Origin: a bacterium
GTDB taxonomy: Bacteria; SZUA-182; DTGQ01
Assembly (NCBI GenBank): GCA_023512255.1
Contig: JAILZY010000004.1
Coordinates: forward strand, 1 to 64,000
Direction of reading: 5' to 3'
DNA length: 64,000 nt
Each line of letters opens with the position of its first letter. Position 1 is the first letter of the stretch. The position numbers and the translations under genes are program-made. Below the pieces are notes generated by a model. It worked only from the letters and a program-made list of their open reading frames with translations. It made no database searches and was not told where the DNA came from. This document shows, piece by piece, positions 1 through 10,207 of the stretch.

Positions 1-217
1 GTAACTTTCTTCTCTCTTTATTTTCTCTCCTCCCCTTTATATTTTCAACATTATTTTTTCAACATGGGGAACATCTGGGGTAATATCCTCAAGATTGTCG
101 ATGGGTGTACCTACAATGTAGAGGGTACCTGTTTTCTCTTCTTCCATACTCCGGCGGTCTAGCTCCTTGAATTTAAGCTGCCAGTTCTCTGAGCTACCCT
201 ATGGGCTTTGGCTACTC

Positions 218-1186
218 TTAAGGGAGTAATATTTTCAAAATTTCCTTAAATTTACTGAGAGATTCAACTTTAGCTGTTTTTCTCAAGAGTCTCCGTAGGG
301 TCTCTAATTCATCTATTTGCTTGATTGATTGGACAAGCTCAGCAGGAACTAGGCCAAACCGCTCTTCAAGGAACTCGATAATCGCCAGTTGCATAGCCTC
401 CCTAGCCCCTTGTTGGATTCCCTGTTGGATTCCCTGTTGCATTCCTTGTTGCATTCCTTGTTGCATTCCTTTTTCAATACCCTGCTGAATTGCTTTCTCG
501 GTTGCCTCGTCAATCCATTCCTGGACAATATCAGCTTCCCTGATCATAGCTATTTCCTCCTTAAAATATTCTTTGACCCACTGTTCTTTAAAATAATGAA
601 AAGCCAAGGTCATAGCCATAGATAAAAGATTTGCTCTCTCTTTATCATCCTCAACCTGTCCGATCAGCTCTTTTTCCTTGCGTAACAACTGCTCATCGGG
701 ATGATCGGCTATCAGAATCAAAAAGGGTGCAAGCTCTTTCCTCTTTCCGCTCTCAATCTCTTGCTTATACTCCCATAGTCGTATGGTTACAAAGCGGTAT
801 TGATTAGAACACCCGTGCAGACTGACCTCATAGCTGTCCTGAACTTCGCTTCTGGTCAGATAGAGAATAACCCCAACTACTGGAAGGTCTGTGTCCCCAT
901 GAAGGAGAGCACATTTAATAAAGGCACTCTTTAATGCTTCACGATTAGGCTTGAGCTGAAATTCAAAGATGAAATATCCCTCCTGACCATCGCCATTGAC
1001 CACCCGCCAGGCATAATCGCATCTCATCTCAGGCAGATTAAGTTCAGGGTTTTCAACCACAATTTCCATCCCTTCGATCTCAGCAGGATCAATTAGCAGG
1101 CTGAGGAAAATCTGAGGATGATGCTTGGCCAGAATCTTAAGACTACGATCATACAGATTAACCTTCTTGGGCATTGCTTCTTTCAT
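218..1186 (-). CDS. Rpn/PD-(D/E)XK family nuclease-like protein (transposase_31/DUF4351-like)
   Basis: MPKKVNLYDRSLKILAKHHPQIFLSLL..., core GYFIFEFQLKP and C-terminal GMQQGMQQGIQQG repeat tract typical of Rpn-like proteins. Confidence 0.75.
   Translation of the reverse strand: MKEAMPKKVNLYDRSLKILAKHHPQIFLSLLIDPAEIEGMEIVVENPELNLPEMRCDYAWRVVNGDGQEGYFIFEFQLKPNREALKSAFIKCALLHGDTDLPVVGVILYLTRSEVQDSYEVSLHGCSNQYRFVTIRLWEYKQEIESGKRKELAPFLILIADHPDEQLLRKEKELIGQVEDDKERANLLSMAMTLAFHYFKEQWVKEYFKEEIAMIREADIVQEWIDEATEKAIQQGIEKGMQQGMQQGMQQGIQQGIQQGAREAMQLAIIEFLEERFGLVPAELVQSIKQIDELETLRRLLRKTAKVESLSKFKEILKILLP
408..475. repeat. 12-bp tandem repeats encoding (G-M/I-Q-Q)n inside the Rpn-like CDS
   Basis: Consecutive ttggattccctg / ttgcattccttg units. 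Confidence 0.85.
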
Positions 1187-1508
1187 GACATCCTTTTGTG
1201 ATGAGAGAGTAGAAATATGCCTTGATTGTTGATAACTTCCAGCCCCTTAGTACTTTATAGTATAATTATACACTAATTTAATCTACACTGCCTTATTTAA
1301 ATTCGCTACTTGACAGTTTTACTGAACCTTACCCCACACAGAATAGAAGTAAAATAGACTTAATATGAAAAATTCACGCTTGACAACTACCAGCCTCATC
1401 GTTCATTATGAACAAAACAAAGCTCTATCCAAAAGAAGCTCATAGCAAATCATGAGCAATTGATATTACCCCTGGGACACTTCTAGGTTGATAAACTGAA
1501 GATGAGAT

Positions 1509-3731
1509 ATGATCATGATAGGTAAATTAAAACCCATTTTTTCTCTCCTAACAGCGACCTTGATTGCTCTTAGCTTTGCTGGCTGCTCCCCTCGCCTCCC
1601 CCTATTTTCTCACCAGACCCAGGCTGGCCGCGATCAGTCAGCCAGAAAGCCTTTCTTTGGCCCCTGGCCACGTAATTTAGTCTTAATTACTATCGACACC
1701 CTCCGGGCCGACCATCTTGGATGTTATGGAAACCAGACAATCCAAACCCCGGCCATAGATACTCTGGCCAGCCAAGGGATTCTGTTTCGCCAGGCCTTTA
1801 GCCCGGTTCCCCTTACTTTGCCGGCTCATGCTTCTATCCTGACCGGTCTTTATCCGCCAGTGCATGGCCTTCGGGACAACGGCTATTTTATCCTCGACGA
1901 TAGATATAATACTCTGGCCGAAATTCTCAAGGAGCAGGGCTATGCCACGGCGGCTGTAGTAGCTTCTTTTGTCTTGAATTCCCGCTTTGGTTTGGCTCAA
2001 GGGTTTGATTTTTATGAGGATAACATTGCTCCTGATCCAAACCGCAGCGACCCTTTCCGCTACGAGCGCAAGGGCGATGAGGTATTAAGGTTAGCCAAAG
2101 ACTGGCTGAAGCAAAAAGGCGGGACGAAATTCTTCCTCTGGCTGCACTTTTACGATCCCCACGATCCCTATGAGCCGCCAGAGCCCTACAGAAGCTCCTA
2201 TGTCCAAGAGCCCTATGGTGGTGAGATCGCCTATACCGACAGCTGCATCGGACAGCTCCTGGCCATCCTGGATGAGCTAAAATTGCGGGACAATACCCTG
2301 CTAGTGATAACCTCCGATCACGGAGAGGGGCTTGGAGAGCATGGCGAAAAAACTCACGGTGTTTTCATCTATGATACTACCCTTCACGTTCCCCTAATTA
2401 TCAGCCATCCAAGGCTTGACCTGAGGTCCACATCCCTGGATTTTCTGGTGCGCACGATTGATATCCTGCCAACCACCCTAGGTCTTCTTGGTTTGGCTGA
2501 GCCGGGCAGAAGCTATGGGCAAGGGGTAAATCTGCTGCCTTGGCTTATTGATGACAAGAAGCCTTCACCTAACTTGCAGCTTTATGCCGAATCCCTGTAT
2601 ACTAAATTGAACTTTGACTGGGCCAGCCTAACAGGAGTGCGGACCAGTGAGTTTAAATATATCAGAGCGCCTCAACCAGAACTCTATCGGATTGGCTCTG
2701 ATCTGAAAGAAGTGCACAATCTTCTCCTTGAAGAGCCTAAGCTAGCTAGCAGGTGGGAGAAGGAGCTTCAGGAGATGGAAAAAGGCTTTGCCGCTGTCCG
2801 ATCAGCGCAGGGAGTGGCTAGATCTAAGGTGGTAGCTGACCAGGAGATCCGCAGGCGACTTGAAAGTCTTGGCTATCTGTGCGCTCCTCGGCAGGAGAAG
2901 CCGCGTGATAAGAGCAAATCTAACCGCTCTTCCCCTGATCCCAAGGATATGGTCCAGGTTCTCGAATCTTTGGATCAGGGCCAGATCTTGTATGCCACAG
3001 GGAAACTGGAAGCAGCGGCTCAGCAGTTTGAAAAAATTCTCACCCTAGATCCAGGGAATATCTTTATCCACTACCTGCTTGGAGATGTTTACAGTCGACA
3101 GGAGCACTACCACAAGGCTCTTGACCATTATCTGGCTGTGCTCAAGGAGCAGGAGGATTACCTTGAAGTGCACAACAAGATTGGCTCGGTCTATGACCAC
3201 CTGAATGACTATGAGCGGGCCGCTCAGCACTTTCATAAAGCAGTCGCTTTGCACCCTGATCAGCCGCGGGCTTATAGCAACCTTGGGATCATCTATATCA
3301 AAACCAATCGACTGCCCGAGGCGGAAGAGGTCTTACTCCGGGCCCTCACCTTGAGCCGAAAGCAAGATGATGATCAGGAGATGGCCTTCAGCCTGCGCTG
3401 TCTGGGAGATGTCCGACTGCGGATGAACGATGAGGAAAAAGCCAAGGAATACTATCAGCAAGCACTCAGGATTAGACCCTCTATGGTCGAGGTTTACCTT
3501 GAGCTGGCCAGATACTACACCAGCCAAGGGCGCTATGCGCTGGCTATTCCTCAGTGGGAGCAGGTAATTATGCTCTTGCCCCAGGATGCCCAGGCTATGT
3601 TTGCTCTAGGGCATTGCTACCTGTTGACTGGAGACCGGCAGAAGGCCGCACGACTTTTTCGACACTGTCTCCAGATTCAGCCTGACCATGCTCAGGCGCG
3701 GTGGCTTCTTGAAGAGCTGGAGGGGAAATGA
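1509..3731 (+). CDS. Sulfatase/alkaline-phosphatase superfamily protein fused to C-terminal TPR repeats
   Basis: LITIDTLRADHLGCYG, LTLPAHASILTGLYPPVHGLRDNG, SDHGEGLGEHG metal-site motifs, then several TPR units; N-terminal lipoprotein-like signal. Confidence 0.88.
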   Translation: MIMIGKLKPIFSLLTATLIALSFAGCSPRLPLFSHQTQAGRDQSARKPFFGPWPRNLVLITIDTLRADHLGCYGNQTIQTPAIDTLASQGILFRQAFSPVPLTLPAHASILTGLYPPVHGLRDNGYFILDDRYNTLAEILKEQGYATAAVVASFVLNSRFGLAQGFDFYEDNIAPDPNRSDPFRYERKGDEVLRLAKDWLKQKGGTKFFLWLHFYDPHDPYEPPEPYRSSYVQEPYGGEIAYTDSCIGQLLAILDELKLRDNTLLVITSDHGEGLGEHGEKTHGVFIYDTTLHVPLIISHPRLDLRSTSLDFLVRTIDILPTTLGLLGLAEPGRSYGQGVNLLPWLIDDKKPSPNLQLYAESLYTKLNFDWASLTGVRTSEFKYIRAPQPELYRIGSDLKEVHNLLLEEPKLASRWEKELQEMEKGFAAVRSAQGVARSKVVADQEIRRRLESLGYLCAPRQEKPRDKSKSNRSSPDPKDMVQVLESLDQGQILYATGKLEAAAQQFEKILTLDPGNIFIHYLLGDVYSRQEHYHKALDHYLAVLKEQEDYLEVHNKIGSVYDHLNDYERAAQHFHKAVALHPDQPRAYSNLGIIYIKTNRLPEAEEVLLRALTLSRKQDDDQEMAFSLRCLGDVRLRMNDEEKAKEYYQQALRIRPSMVEVYLELARYYTSQGRYALAIPQWEQVIMLLPQDAQAMFALGHCYLLTGDRQKAARLFRHCLQIQPDHAQARWLLEELEGK

Positions 3732-3838
3732 GGAGCTAGTCAGTGAAATTAATTCAATAATTAAATTAATCAAAATTTAGTAATTAATTAAAATAAGAAC
3801 CAAAAAATTAAACAACAAACAAATTTGAGGTATCACCT

Positions 3839-5146
3839 ATGATTGATCGATACACCCTGCCCAGAATGGGGAAACTCTGGGAACCACAGAATCGGTTTGA
3901 AACTTGGCTAAAGATTGAAATCTGGGCTGTTGAGGCTTGGGCAGAATTGGGGAAAATTCCTCATGAAGCAGTGGAAAAGATCAAAAAAGCCGCTCGATTT
4001 GACCTAGCCCGAATCCAAGAAATTGAGCAGGAGGTCAAGCATGATGTTATTGCCTTTGTAACTGCGGTCTCAGAAAATCTAGGGGATGAGTCTCATTATC
4101 TCCATATGGGGCTTACCTCTTCCGATATCTTGGATACTGCCCTGGCTATGCTGCTGGCTGAGGCAGCCGATATCCTGATTGAAGATGTAACCAGTCTTCT
4201 GACCGCTCTTGAGCACAAGGCCTGGCAGTACAAAGATACACTTATGATTGGCCGCTCTCATGGGGTCCACGCCGAGCCTATCACCTTTGGTTTGAAAATG
4301 GCCCTTTGGTATGCTGAAATGAGGCGGAACCTGAGGCGCATCCAGCAAGCTCGAAAAACGATTGCTGTGGGCAAGATTTCGGGTGCGGTGGGCACCTTTG
4401 CCAATGTTCCCCCTGAGGTTGAAGCCATTGTCTGCCAGAAGGCAGGCTTGAGGCCAGCGGCTATATCCACCCAAGTGATTCAGCGGGACAGACATGCAGA
4501 ATTTTTTACCACTTTGGCCATCATTGGGGCCAGCATCGAGAAGATGGCCACTGAAATCAGGCATCTTCAGCGCACCGAGGTGCTTGAGGCCGAAGAGGCT
4601 TTCGGCAAAGGACAAAAGGGCTCATCAGCTATGCCCCACAAGAAGAATCCGGTCGTCTCAGAGCAGATGTGCGGTCTGGCCAGAATCCTGCGGGCCAATG
4701 CCATAGCCGCTATCGAAAACGTACCCTTGTGGCATGAGCGAGATATTAGCCACTCCTCGGTTGAGCGAATCATAGCCCCGGACAGCACTATCTTGCTCGA
4801 TTATATGCTAAACACCATGAGCCGGCTAATTGAAAACCTCCAAGTCTATCCAGATAGAATGCGAAAGAATCTTGAGCTGACTCAAGGGTTGATTTTTTCA
4901 CAGCGGGTTTTGCTTGAGCTTGTAGCCAAAGGGGTCCTGCGCGACGAGGCCTATCGGATGGTGCAGCAAAATGCCATGAGGTGCTGGCAGGGTGAGGGCA
5001 GCTTTCAAAATCTTTTGAGCCAGGATCCTGACATAAGCCGTTATCTTACGCCGCAAGAGCTTGCAGCTTGCTTTGATGTCTCATATCATTTAAAATATAT
5101 CGATATCCTGTTTCATCGGGTTTTTCATGAGCAGGAGATGGATTGA
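3839..5146 (+). CDS. purB: Adenylosuccinate lyase
   Basis: Signature GSSAMPHKKNP; MIDRYTLPRMGKLW N-terminus; purine cluster context. Confidence 0.97.
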   Translation: MIDRYTLPRMGKLWEPQNRFETWLKIEIWAVEAWAELGKIPHEAVEKIKKAARFDLARIQEIEQEVKHDVIAFVTAVSENLGDESHYLHMGLTSSDILDTALAMLLAEAADILIEDVTSLLTALEHKAWQYKDTLMIGRSHGVHAEPITFGLKMALWYAEMRRNLRRIQQARKTIAVGKISGAVGTFANVPPEVEAIVCQKAGLRPAAISTQVIQRDRHAEFFTTLAIIGASIEKMATEIRHLQRTEVLEAEEAFGKGQKGSSAMPHKKNPVVSEQMCGLARILRANAIAAIENVPLWHERDISHSSVERIIAPDSTILLDYMLNTMSRLIENLQVYPDRMRKNLELTQGLIFSQRVLLELVAKGVLRDEAYRMVQQNAMRCWQGEGSFQNLLSQDPDISRYLTPQELAACFDVSYHLKYIDILFHRVFHEQEMD

Positions 5147-5204
5147 TTCTTTATGGATTGATTCTTTTTAGATTTTTTCAAGACAAAGAAGGGAAGGAAG
5201 AATA

Positions 5205-5921
5205 ATGGAAAAAAGAGAAAAGCTCTATGAGGGCAAAGCCAAGATCCTCTATGCGACCGATGATCCAAATTTGATTATTCAATATTTCAAAGATGATGCC
5301 ACTGCTTTCAATGCTCAGAAGAAGGGCACTATCGTCGAGAAGGGAATCTATAATAATCGGATCTCAAGCCATATTTTCAAACTTCTAGCCCAGGAGGGAG
5401 TTGCCAGCCATTTCGTGCAGCATCTGTCCGATCGGGAAATGTTGGTTAAGCGGGTAAATATCATTCCGGTAGAGGTTGTAATCAGAAATCGAATTGCCGG
5501 AAGTCTGGCTAAGCGGTTTGGTCTCGCTGAGGGAGGAGTATTATCTCGTCCGATCTTGGAATTTTACTATAAAGATGACGCTCTTGGGGATCCGATGATC
5601 AACGAGGATCACATTGCTGTCTTTGAGTTGGCAAGCCAGAAGGAGATGGAGGAAATCAAGAAAATATCCCTTTCGGTTAATACCTTTCTAAAGAGCTGGT
5701 TTCAGGAGATTAGAATCTCCCTGGTTGATTTCAAGCTCGAATTCGGCAGATACGATCATCAGGTCCTTCTGGCTGATGAAATTACCCCTGACGGCTGCCG
5801 GCTGTGGGATATTGAGACCGAGGAAAAGCTGGACAAGGATCGCTTCCGTCGAGATCTTGGCCAGATTGAGGAAGCCTATCGGGAAGTTTGGCGGCGGATC
5901 AGTGAGCACTCAGCAAAATGA
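5205..5921 (+). CDS. purC: Phosphoribosylaminoimidazole-succinocarboxamide synthase (SAICAR synthetase)
   Basis: [34 protein letters not shown]. Confidence 0.97.
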   Translation: MEKREKLYEGKAKILYATDDPNLIIQYFKDDATAFNAQKKGTIVEKGIYNNRISSHIFKLLAQEGVASHFVQHLSDREMLVKRVNIIPVEVVIRNRIAGSLAKRFGLAEGGVLSRPILEFYYKDDALGDPMINEDHIAVFELASQKEMEEIKKISLSVNTFLKSWFQEIRISLVDFKLEFGRYDHQVLLADEITPDGCRLWDIETEEKLDKDRFRRDLGQIEEAYREVWRRISEHSAK

Positions 5922-5991
5922 TCACAGCGGTCAGCGAGAAGGCAGCAGCAGGCCATCATATGGCAGGAGGCTCATCGTACCGGAGGGGAGT

Positions 5992-7395
5992 TTGAAGGAA
6001 TACTGTGGTTTGGTTGGCATTTATGGGCATCCCGAGGCGGCACGGCTGGCTTATCTAGGGCTGTATGCTCTTCAGCACCGAGGACAGGAGAGTGCAGGAA
6101 TCATCTCGTGGGATGGCCATGAGGTAAGGGCAGAGCGAGGTATGGGCCTTGTGGCCGAGGTATTTACCGAGGGGCAACTTGACCGGCTGGCAGGAGATGT
6201 GGCTCTTGGGCATGTGCGATATTCTACTGCTGGAGACAGCAGTCTCAACGAGGCCCAGCCTCTGGTGGTAAGGTATAGCGGCGGATTTATGGCCGTAGGC
6301 CACAATGGCAATATTGTCAATGCCTTGGAGATTAGAGCACACCTAGTGGAGGAGGGGTCTATTTTCCAATCCACCTCAGACAGTGAGGTAATTGTTCATC
6401 TCATAGCCCGCTCACGACAAAAGAGCTTTGCCGACCGCATCGTCGATGCCTTATCCAAAATTAGGGGCGCTTATTCATTATTATTTCTCAAAGACGACGA
6501 ACTAATCGCCATCAGGGACCCTTACGGTTTTCGGCCTCTGGTGTTGGGGAAACTTGCAGACTCATCCTGGGTAATAGTCTCAGAGACCTGCGCCCTCGAT
6601 CTGATCGAGGCTCGGCTTGTCCGGGAGCTAGATCCTGGCGAGATGCTGATCATAAACCGCCAGGGAATAGTCAGCCACAAGCCCTTTGCCTCTCAGCCGC
6701 AGAGGTTTTGTGTGTTTGAGTATATCTATTTTGCCCGACCTGACAGTGTCCTTGGAGGACGCAGCGTTCATGCGATTCGCAAAGAGCTTGGCCGACAATT
6801 GGCTAGGGAGACAAAGGTTGAAGCTGACCTGGTTATTGCCGTACCTGATTCTGGGACCAGCGCGGCCCTTGGATTTGCCGAGGAGTCAGGTATAGCTTAT
6901 GATCTTGGCCTGATTCGAAATCGCTATGTAGGCCGCACCTTTATTGAGCCTCGCCAGTCTATACGTCATTTCGGAGTCAAGGTTAAGCTTAATGCAGTCA
7001 AAGATGTCCTCTGTGGGAAGCGGGTAATTATCATCGACGACTCTCTGGTTCGAGCTACCACCAGTCGCAAGATTGTGAAAATGATTAGAGCTGCTGGAGC
7101 TACCCAGGTCCATCTGCGGATCGCTTCTCCTCCGATGAGATATCCTTGCTACTATGGAATCGATACCCCAACCCGCAGGGAGCTGATCGCCTCAACTCAT
7201 TCAGTTGAGGAGATCTGCCGCTACATCACCTCTGACAGCCTTGCCTATTTGAGCATCGCAGGGATGAAAAAGGCTATTGATCCGGCTGCTGATCCTAAGG
7301 AGGAGGAAAATATCTGCCTGGCCTGCTTCACAGGCGACTATCCTATTTCCTTCCCAGGGGAGGAAATCATGCAGAGTGCTCGATATCGAGAATGA
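5992..7395 (+). CDS. purF: Amidophosphoribosyltransferase; start revised to TTG 5992 (GTG 5902 also possible)
   Basis: CGLVGIYG...[11 protein letters not shown] glutaminase motif and [18 protein letters not shown] motif; ggagggg SD just upstream of TTG giving (M)[11 protein letters not shown] with catalytic Cys near the N-terminus. Confidence 0.93.
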   Translation: MKEYCGLVGIYGHPEAARLAYLGLYALQHRGQESAGIISWDGHEVRAERGMGLVAEVFTEGQLDRLAGDVALGHVRYSTAGDSSLNEAQPLVVRYSGGFMAVGHNGNIVNALEIRAHLVEEGSIFQSTSDSEVIVHLIARSRQKSFADRIVDALSKIRGAYSLLFLKDDELIAIRDPYGFRPLVLGKLADSSWVIVSETCALDLIEARLVRELDPGEMLIINRQGIVSHKPFASQPQRFCVFEYIYFARPDSVLGGRSVHAIRKELGRQLARETKVEADLVIAVPDSGTSAALGFAEESGIAYDLGLIRNRYVGRTFIEPRQSIRHFGVKVKLNAVKDVLCGKRVIIIDDSLVRATTSRKIVKMIRAAGATQVHLRIASPPMRYPCYYGIDTPTRRELIASTHSVEEICRYITSDSLAYLSIAGMKKAIDPAADPKEEENICLACFTGDYPISFPGEEIMQSARYRE

Positions 7396-8186
7396 ATAAG
7401 GACTGTTTTCCAATCATTATTGTAGCTGCCCTGTATGCAGAAATCCAAGGATTAATCAGCCATCTAAAGAGGGTCTCATCCTGGCTATGGGAGGGTGAGT
7501 ACGCAGGATGGGGGCTTCGGGTCATAAAGACAGGCGTTGGCAGGAAGATGCTCCAAAAAAACCTCAGCCGGGCTTTGCTTGAGACTCATACCTCTTTGGT
7601 TATCAATATCGGCTGGGCCGGAGCGCTTCAGCCGCACCTTGAGGTCGGCTCGATTGTGGCTGCCCGGGAGATTTACGACCTCTCAGGTGAGGTCTCAGGT
7701 TTGGGTGATGCGGGTGGCATATCGGCGAATGCGGGCGGTATATTGAGCAATGAGGGTGGCGCATCGGGTGATGTGGGTGGCCTGGTGCCGCAGCCTTGTT
7801 TAACCCTGGCTGATTCTCCGCTGCTGGGTGTGCTTTCGACCCTTGACAGCGTCAGCTTTGGCACCTTTCTGACTGTCGATTATACGGCCGATGTAGAGAA
7901 AAAACATAGCCTTCACCAGCGCTATCCCCAGGCCCTGGCCCTCGATATGGAGTCGTTCCATGTGGTCGAACTCTGCCACAGGCAAAAGGTGCCAGCTCTG
8001 ATCCTGCGGGCAATTTTAGATCCGCTCTCTCTCCGGCTGCCAGCTCGATGGAGAAGGGATAAGAGCAGTGAGGATAATACCGACTCTTATAAAAGACTTT
8101 ATGGTCTGGCTCAGCAAGCGACGTGGGCTAATCTGCAGGCTCTGGATCGGTATTTAAATCGCTTACATAAGATCCTCCCACAATAA
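7392..8186 (+). CDS. Nucleoside phosphorylase / futalosine hydrolase-like (MTA/SAH nucleosidase superfamily)
   Basis: [45 protein letters not shown] overlap with purF. Confidence 0.75.
   Translation: MNKDCFPIIIVAALYAEIQGLISHLKRVSSWLWEGEYAGWGLRVIKTGVGRKMLQKNLSRALLETHTSLVINIGWAGALQPHLEVGSIVAAREIYDLSGEVSGLGDAGGISANAGGILSNEGGASGDVGGLVPQPCLTLADSPLLGVLSTLDSVSFGTFLTVDYTADVEKKHSLHQRYPQALALDMESFHVVELCHRQKVPALILRAILDPLSLRLPARWRRDKSSEDNTDSYKRLYGLAQQATWANLQALDRYLNRLHKILPQ
7704..7787 (+). repeat. Four 21-bp in-frame tandem repeats inside the nucleosidase-like CDS
   Basis: [28 protein letters not shown]; 4 x 21 nt read directly. Confidence 0.9.
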
Positions 8187-8193
8187 GGGCCTT

Positions 8194-8841
8194 ATGACGA
8201 ATATGCTTCGGGTAAATGAAATTTTTGTCAGTATTCAAGGCGAGTCAACCTACGCGGGGCAGTTGTGTGGAATAATTCGTCTTAGCGGCTGTAATCTTCG
8301 CTGTCGCTATTGTGATACCCGCTACGCCTATGATGATTATTTTCTGGCTACGGTTGATGAAATATGTAACCAGATAGGCCAATATCAGACGCCTCTTTTG
8401 CTCCTGACCGGGGGAGAGCCCCTTTTGCAGGAGGAAAGCTATGAACTCATGGATCGTCTATCTTGCCTTGGCCATACTGTCTTACTGGAAACTAATGGAA
8501 GTATTGATATCAGTCGGGTGCCGTCCGGGGTAGTCAAAATCGTTGATATAAAATGCCCAGGCAGCGGGGAAAGTCAGCAAATCTGCTGGAAGAATCTGGA
8601 GCGGCTTGCTCCCTCGGATGAGGTAAAGTTTGTTATTTCAAATCAGGAGGACCTTGAGTGGGCTACCCAGATAGTGGCTCACTACCAATTGGGCAAGGTT
8701 TGTCGAGTATTGTTTTCCCCTGCCTTCGGCTGGATCAAGCCTTCGACCCTGGCTGAGTGGATTATCAACCATCATTTGCCGGTCAGGCTACAGCTTCAAT
8801 TGCACAAGATAATCTGGGGAAAGGAGGCCAGGGGGCGATGA
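8194..8841 (+). CDS. queE: 7-carboxy-7-deazaguanine synthase (radical SAM)
   Basis: SIQGESTYAGQLCGIIRLSGCNLRCRYCDTRYA; LLTGGEPLLQ; adjacent to queC. Confidence 0.94.
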   Translation: MTNMLRVNEIFVSIQGESTYAGQLCGIIRLSGCNLRCRYCDTRYAYDDYFLATVDEICNQIGQYQTPLLLLTGGEPLLQEESYELMDRLSCLGHTVLLETNGSIDISRVPSGVVKIVDIKCPGSGESQQICWKNLERLAPSDEVKFVISNQEDLEWATQIVAHYQLGKVCRVLFSPAFGWIKPSTLAEWIINHHLPVRLQLQLHKIIWGKEARGR

Positions 8842-9572
8842 AAGATCAGATAAAAGATCAGATTGATAGGCAGCCCAAGGGACACAAGGCCGCGGTTGTC
8901 CTCTCAAGCGGCGGGGCGGACTCAACCACAGCGATGGCTATTGCCGCGTGGGAAGAGGGGTTTGAGATTTATTCCCTAAGCTTTGATTATGGGCAGAAAA
9001 ACCGCTACGAGCTAGAATGTGCCCGCAAGGTGGCTAGATTTTTCAAAGTGCGGGAGCATCTCATCATCCCATTGAATCTTCGTCTAATCGGAGGATCGGC
9101 CTTGACCGCTGATGAAATCGCTATCCCCCGCCGCCGGCCCGATGAAGAGCTCTCATCTGCTATTCCGCCAACCTATGTCCCGGCCCGCAATCTAATTTTT
9201 CTTTCCCTAGCCGTAGCCTGGGCCGAGGTTTTAGGTATTGCCGATATCTTCATTGGGGTCAATGCCATTGATTATTCCGGCTATCCAGATTGCAGGCCAG
9301 CTTTTATCGACTCTTTTCAAAAAACAGCCAATCTTGGCACCCGAATGGGGACAGAGGGGGGGGAGGGGCGAATCACGATCCATGCTCCGCTGATCAATTT
9401 AACTAAGGGAGAAATACTGCGCAAAGGGCTGGCTCTGGGAGTGGATTATCATCTGACCTCAAGTTGCTATGAGCCAGATCCCTTCTCAGGCAGACCCTGT
9501 GGACAGTGTGACAGTTGCCGGATTCGACAGAGGGGGTTTGCTAGCCTTGGGTTGGATGATCCCTGCAGATAA
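8838..9572 (+). CDS. queC: 7-cyano-7-deazaguanine synthase; ATG 8838 overlaps queE stop (ATGA)
   Basis: AVVLSSGGADSTTAMAIA, C-terminal CGQCDSCRIRQRGF zinc motif. Confidence 0.95.
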   Translation: MKDQIKDQIDRQPKGHKAAVVLSSGGADSTTAMAIAAWEEGFEIYSLSFDYGQKNRYELECARKVARFFKVREHLIIPLNLRLIGGSALTADEIAIPRRRPDEELSSAIPPTYVPARNLIFLSLAVAWAEVLGIADIFIGVNAIDYSGYPDCRPAFIDSFQKTANLGTRMGTEGGEGRITIHAPLINLTKGEILRKGLALGVDYHLTSSCYEPDPFSGRPCGQCDSCRIRQRGFASLGLDDPCR

Positions 9573-9600
9573 TGAATTTTATATAATAAAATTTAGGTAT

Positions 9601-9664
9601 AATGAATTATCTATTGATAGATAAGAAATTATTTCTTGACAATGAATTATCTATTTGTGATAAT
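9601..9664 (+). promoter_or_regulatory. Candidate sigma70 promoter with duplicated upstream motif (aatgaattatctatt at 9601 and 9641)
   Basis: TTGACA 9636-9641, 17-nt spacer, GATAAT 9659-9664; palindrome TATCTATTGATAGATA 9608-9623. Confidence 0.6.
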
Positions 9665-9686
9665 TGAATTTTCTGAGTTTGCGGCT

Positions 9687-9734
9687 ATCGAGTAAGAAGC
9701 TTTAAAGTATATCGAGTAAGGAGCTTTAAGGTAT
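9687..9734. repeat. 24-bp tandem duplication in the HEPN gene 5' leader
   Basis: atcgagtaagaagctttaaagtat / atcgagtaaggagctttaaggtat (2 mismatches). Confidence 0.9.
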
Positions 9735-9748
9735 AAGGAGAAAAAGAG

Positions 9749-10207
9749 ATGCATGATCCGAAAGAGATTGCCGAGGCTTACCTGCTGGAGAGCGAGATCG
9801 ACATCCAAGCGGCAAGACTGACCTATGTAAATGGTCTTTATAGCCGGACCATTCATTTTGCCCAGGAAGCAGTCGAGAAGATAACCAAGGGGTGTTTAAC
9901 TCTCCGAAACGTAGTAACCAGGGACCATAAAACATCAACCCTTTTTGTAGCTGTCTTTCAAAAAGATATTCCTGAGATTGAAAAACTCTACGAGGCGATT
10001 ACCTCTCTAGAAAAGCATGGAGCAAGAACACGCTTTCCCTTATATCAGCGCAAAGACCTGCCGCTTTGGGTACCCTCGAAGGTATACGGAGAGGCTGAAG
10101 GGATGGATGCTCTCACCAAGGGCGAGTATGTATATCGGGTACTTAAAGAATTTTTAGTCAAAAATATCGGACGGAAAGATGAATCCTCCCAGCAGCAGCA
10201 ACCCTGA
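9749..10207 (+). CDS. HEPN domain protein
   Basis: IAEAYLLESEIDIQAARLTYVNGLYSRTIHFAQEAVEKITKGCL, RTRFPLYQ region typical of PF05168-like HEPN. Confidence 0.78.
   Translation: MHDPKEIAEAYLLESEIDIQAARLTYVNGLYSRTIHFAQEAVEKITKGCLTLRNVVTRDHKTSTLFVAVFQKDIPEIEKLYEAITSLEKHGARTRFPLYQRKDLPLWVPSKVYGEAEGMDALTKGEYVYRVLKEFLVKNIGRKDESSQQQQP

Noticed and set aside
1380-1412. TTGACA...TATGAA promoter before the sulfatase-TPR gene
   Set aside because: Spacer of ~21 nt is too long for a confident sigma70 promoter
4079-4615. 178-aa ORF antisense to purB (and similar antisense ORFs in purF, PBP1A, glgA, nadE, recA)
   Set aside because: Mirror ORFs created by codon bias of conserved genes; no independent support
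9749-10207. HEPN protein as an RNase toxin of a toxin-antitoxin pair
   Set aside because: No MNT or antitoxin neighbour and no clear Rx4-6H catalytic motif; partner is a receiver domain instead
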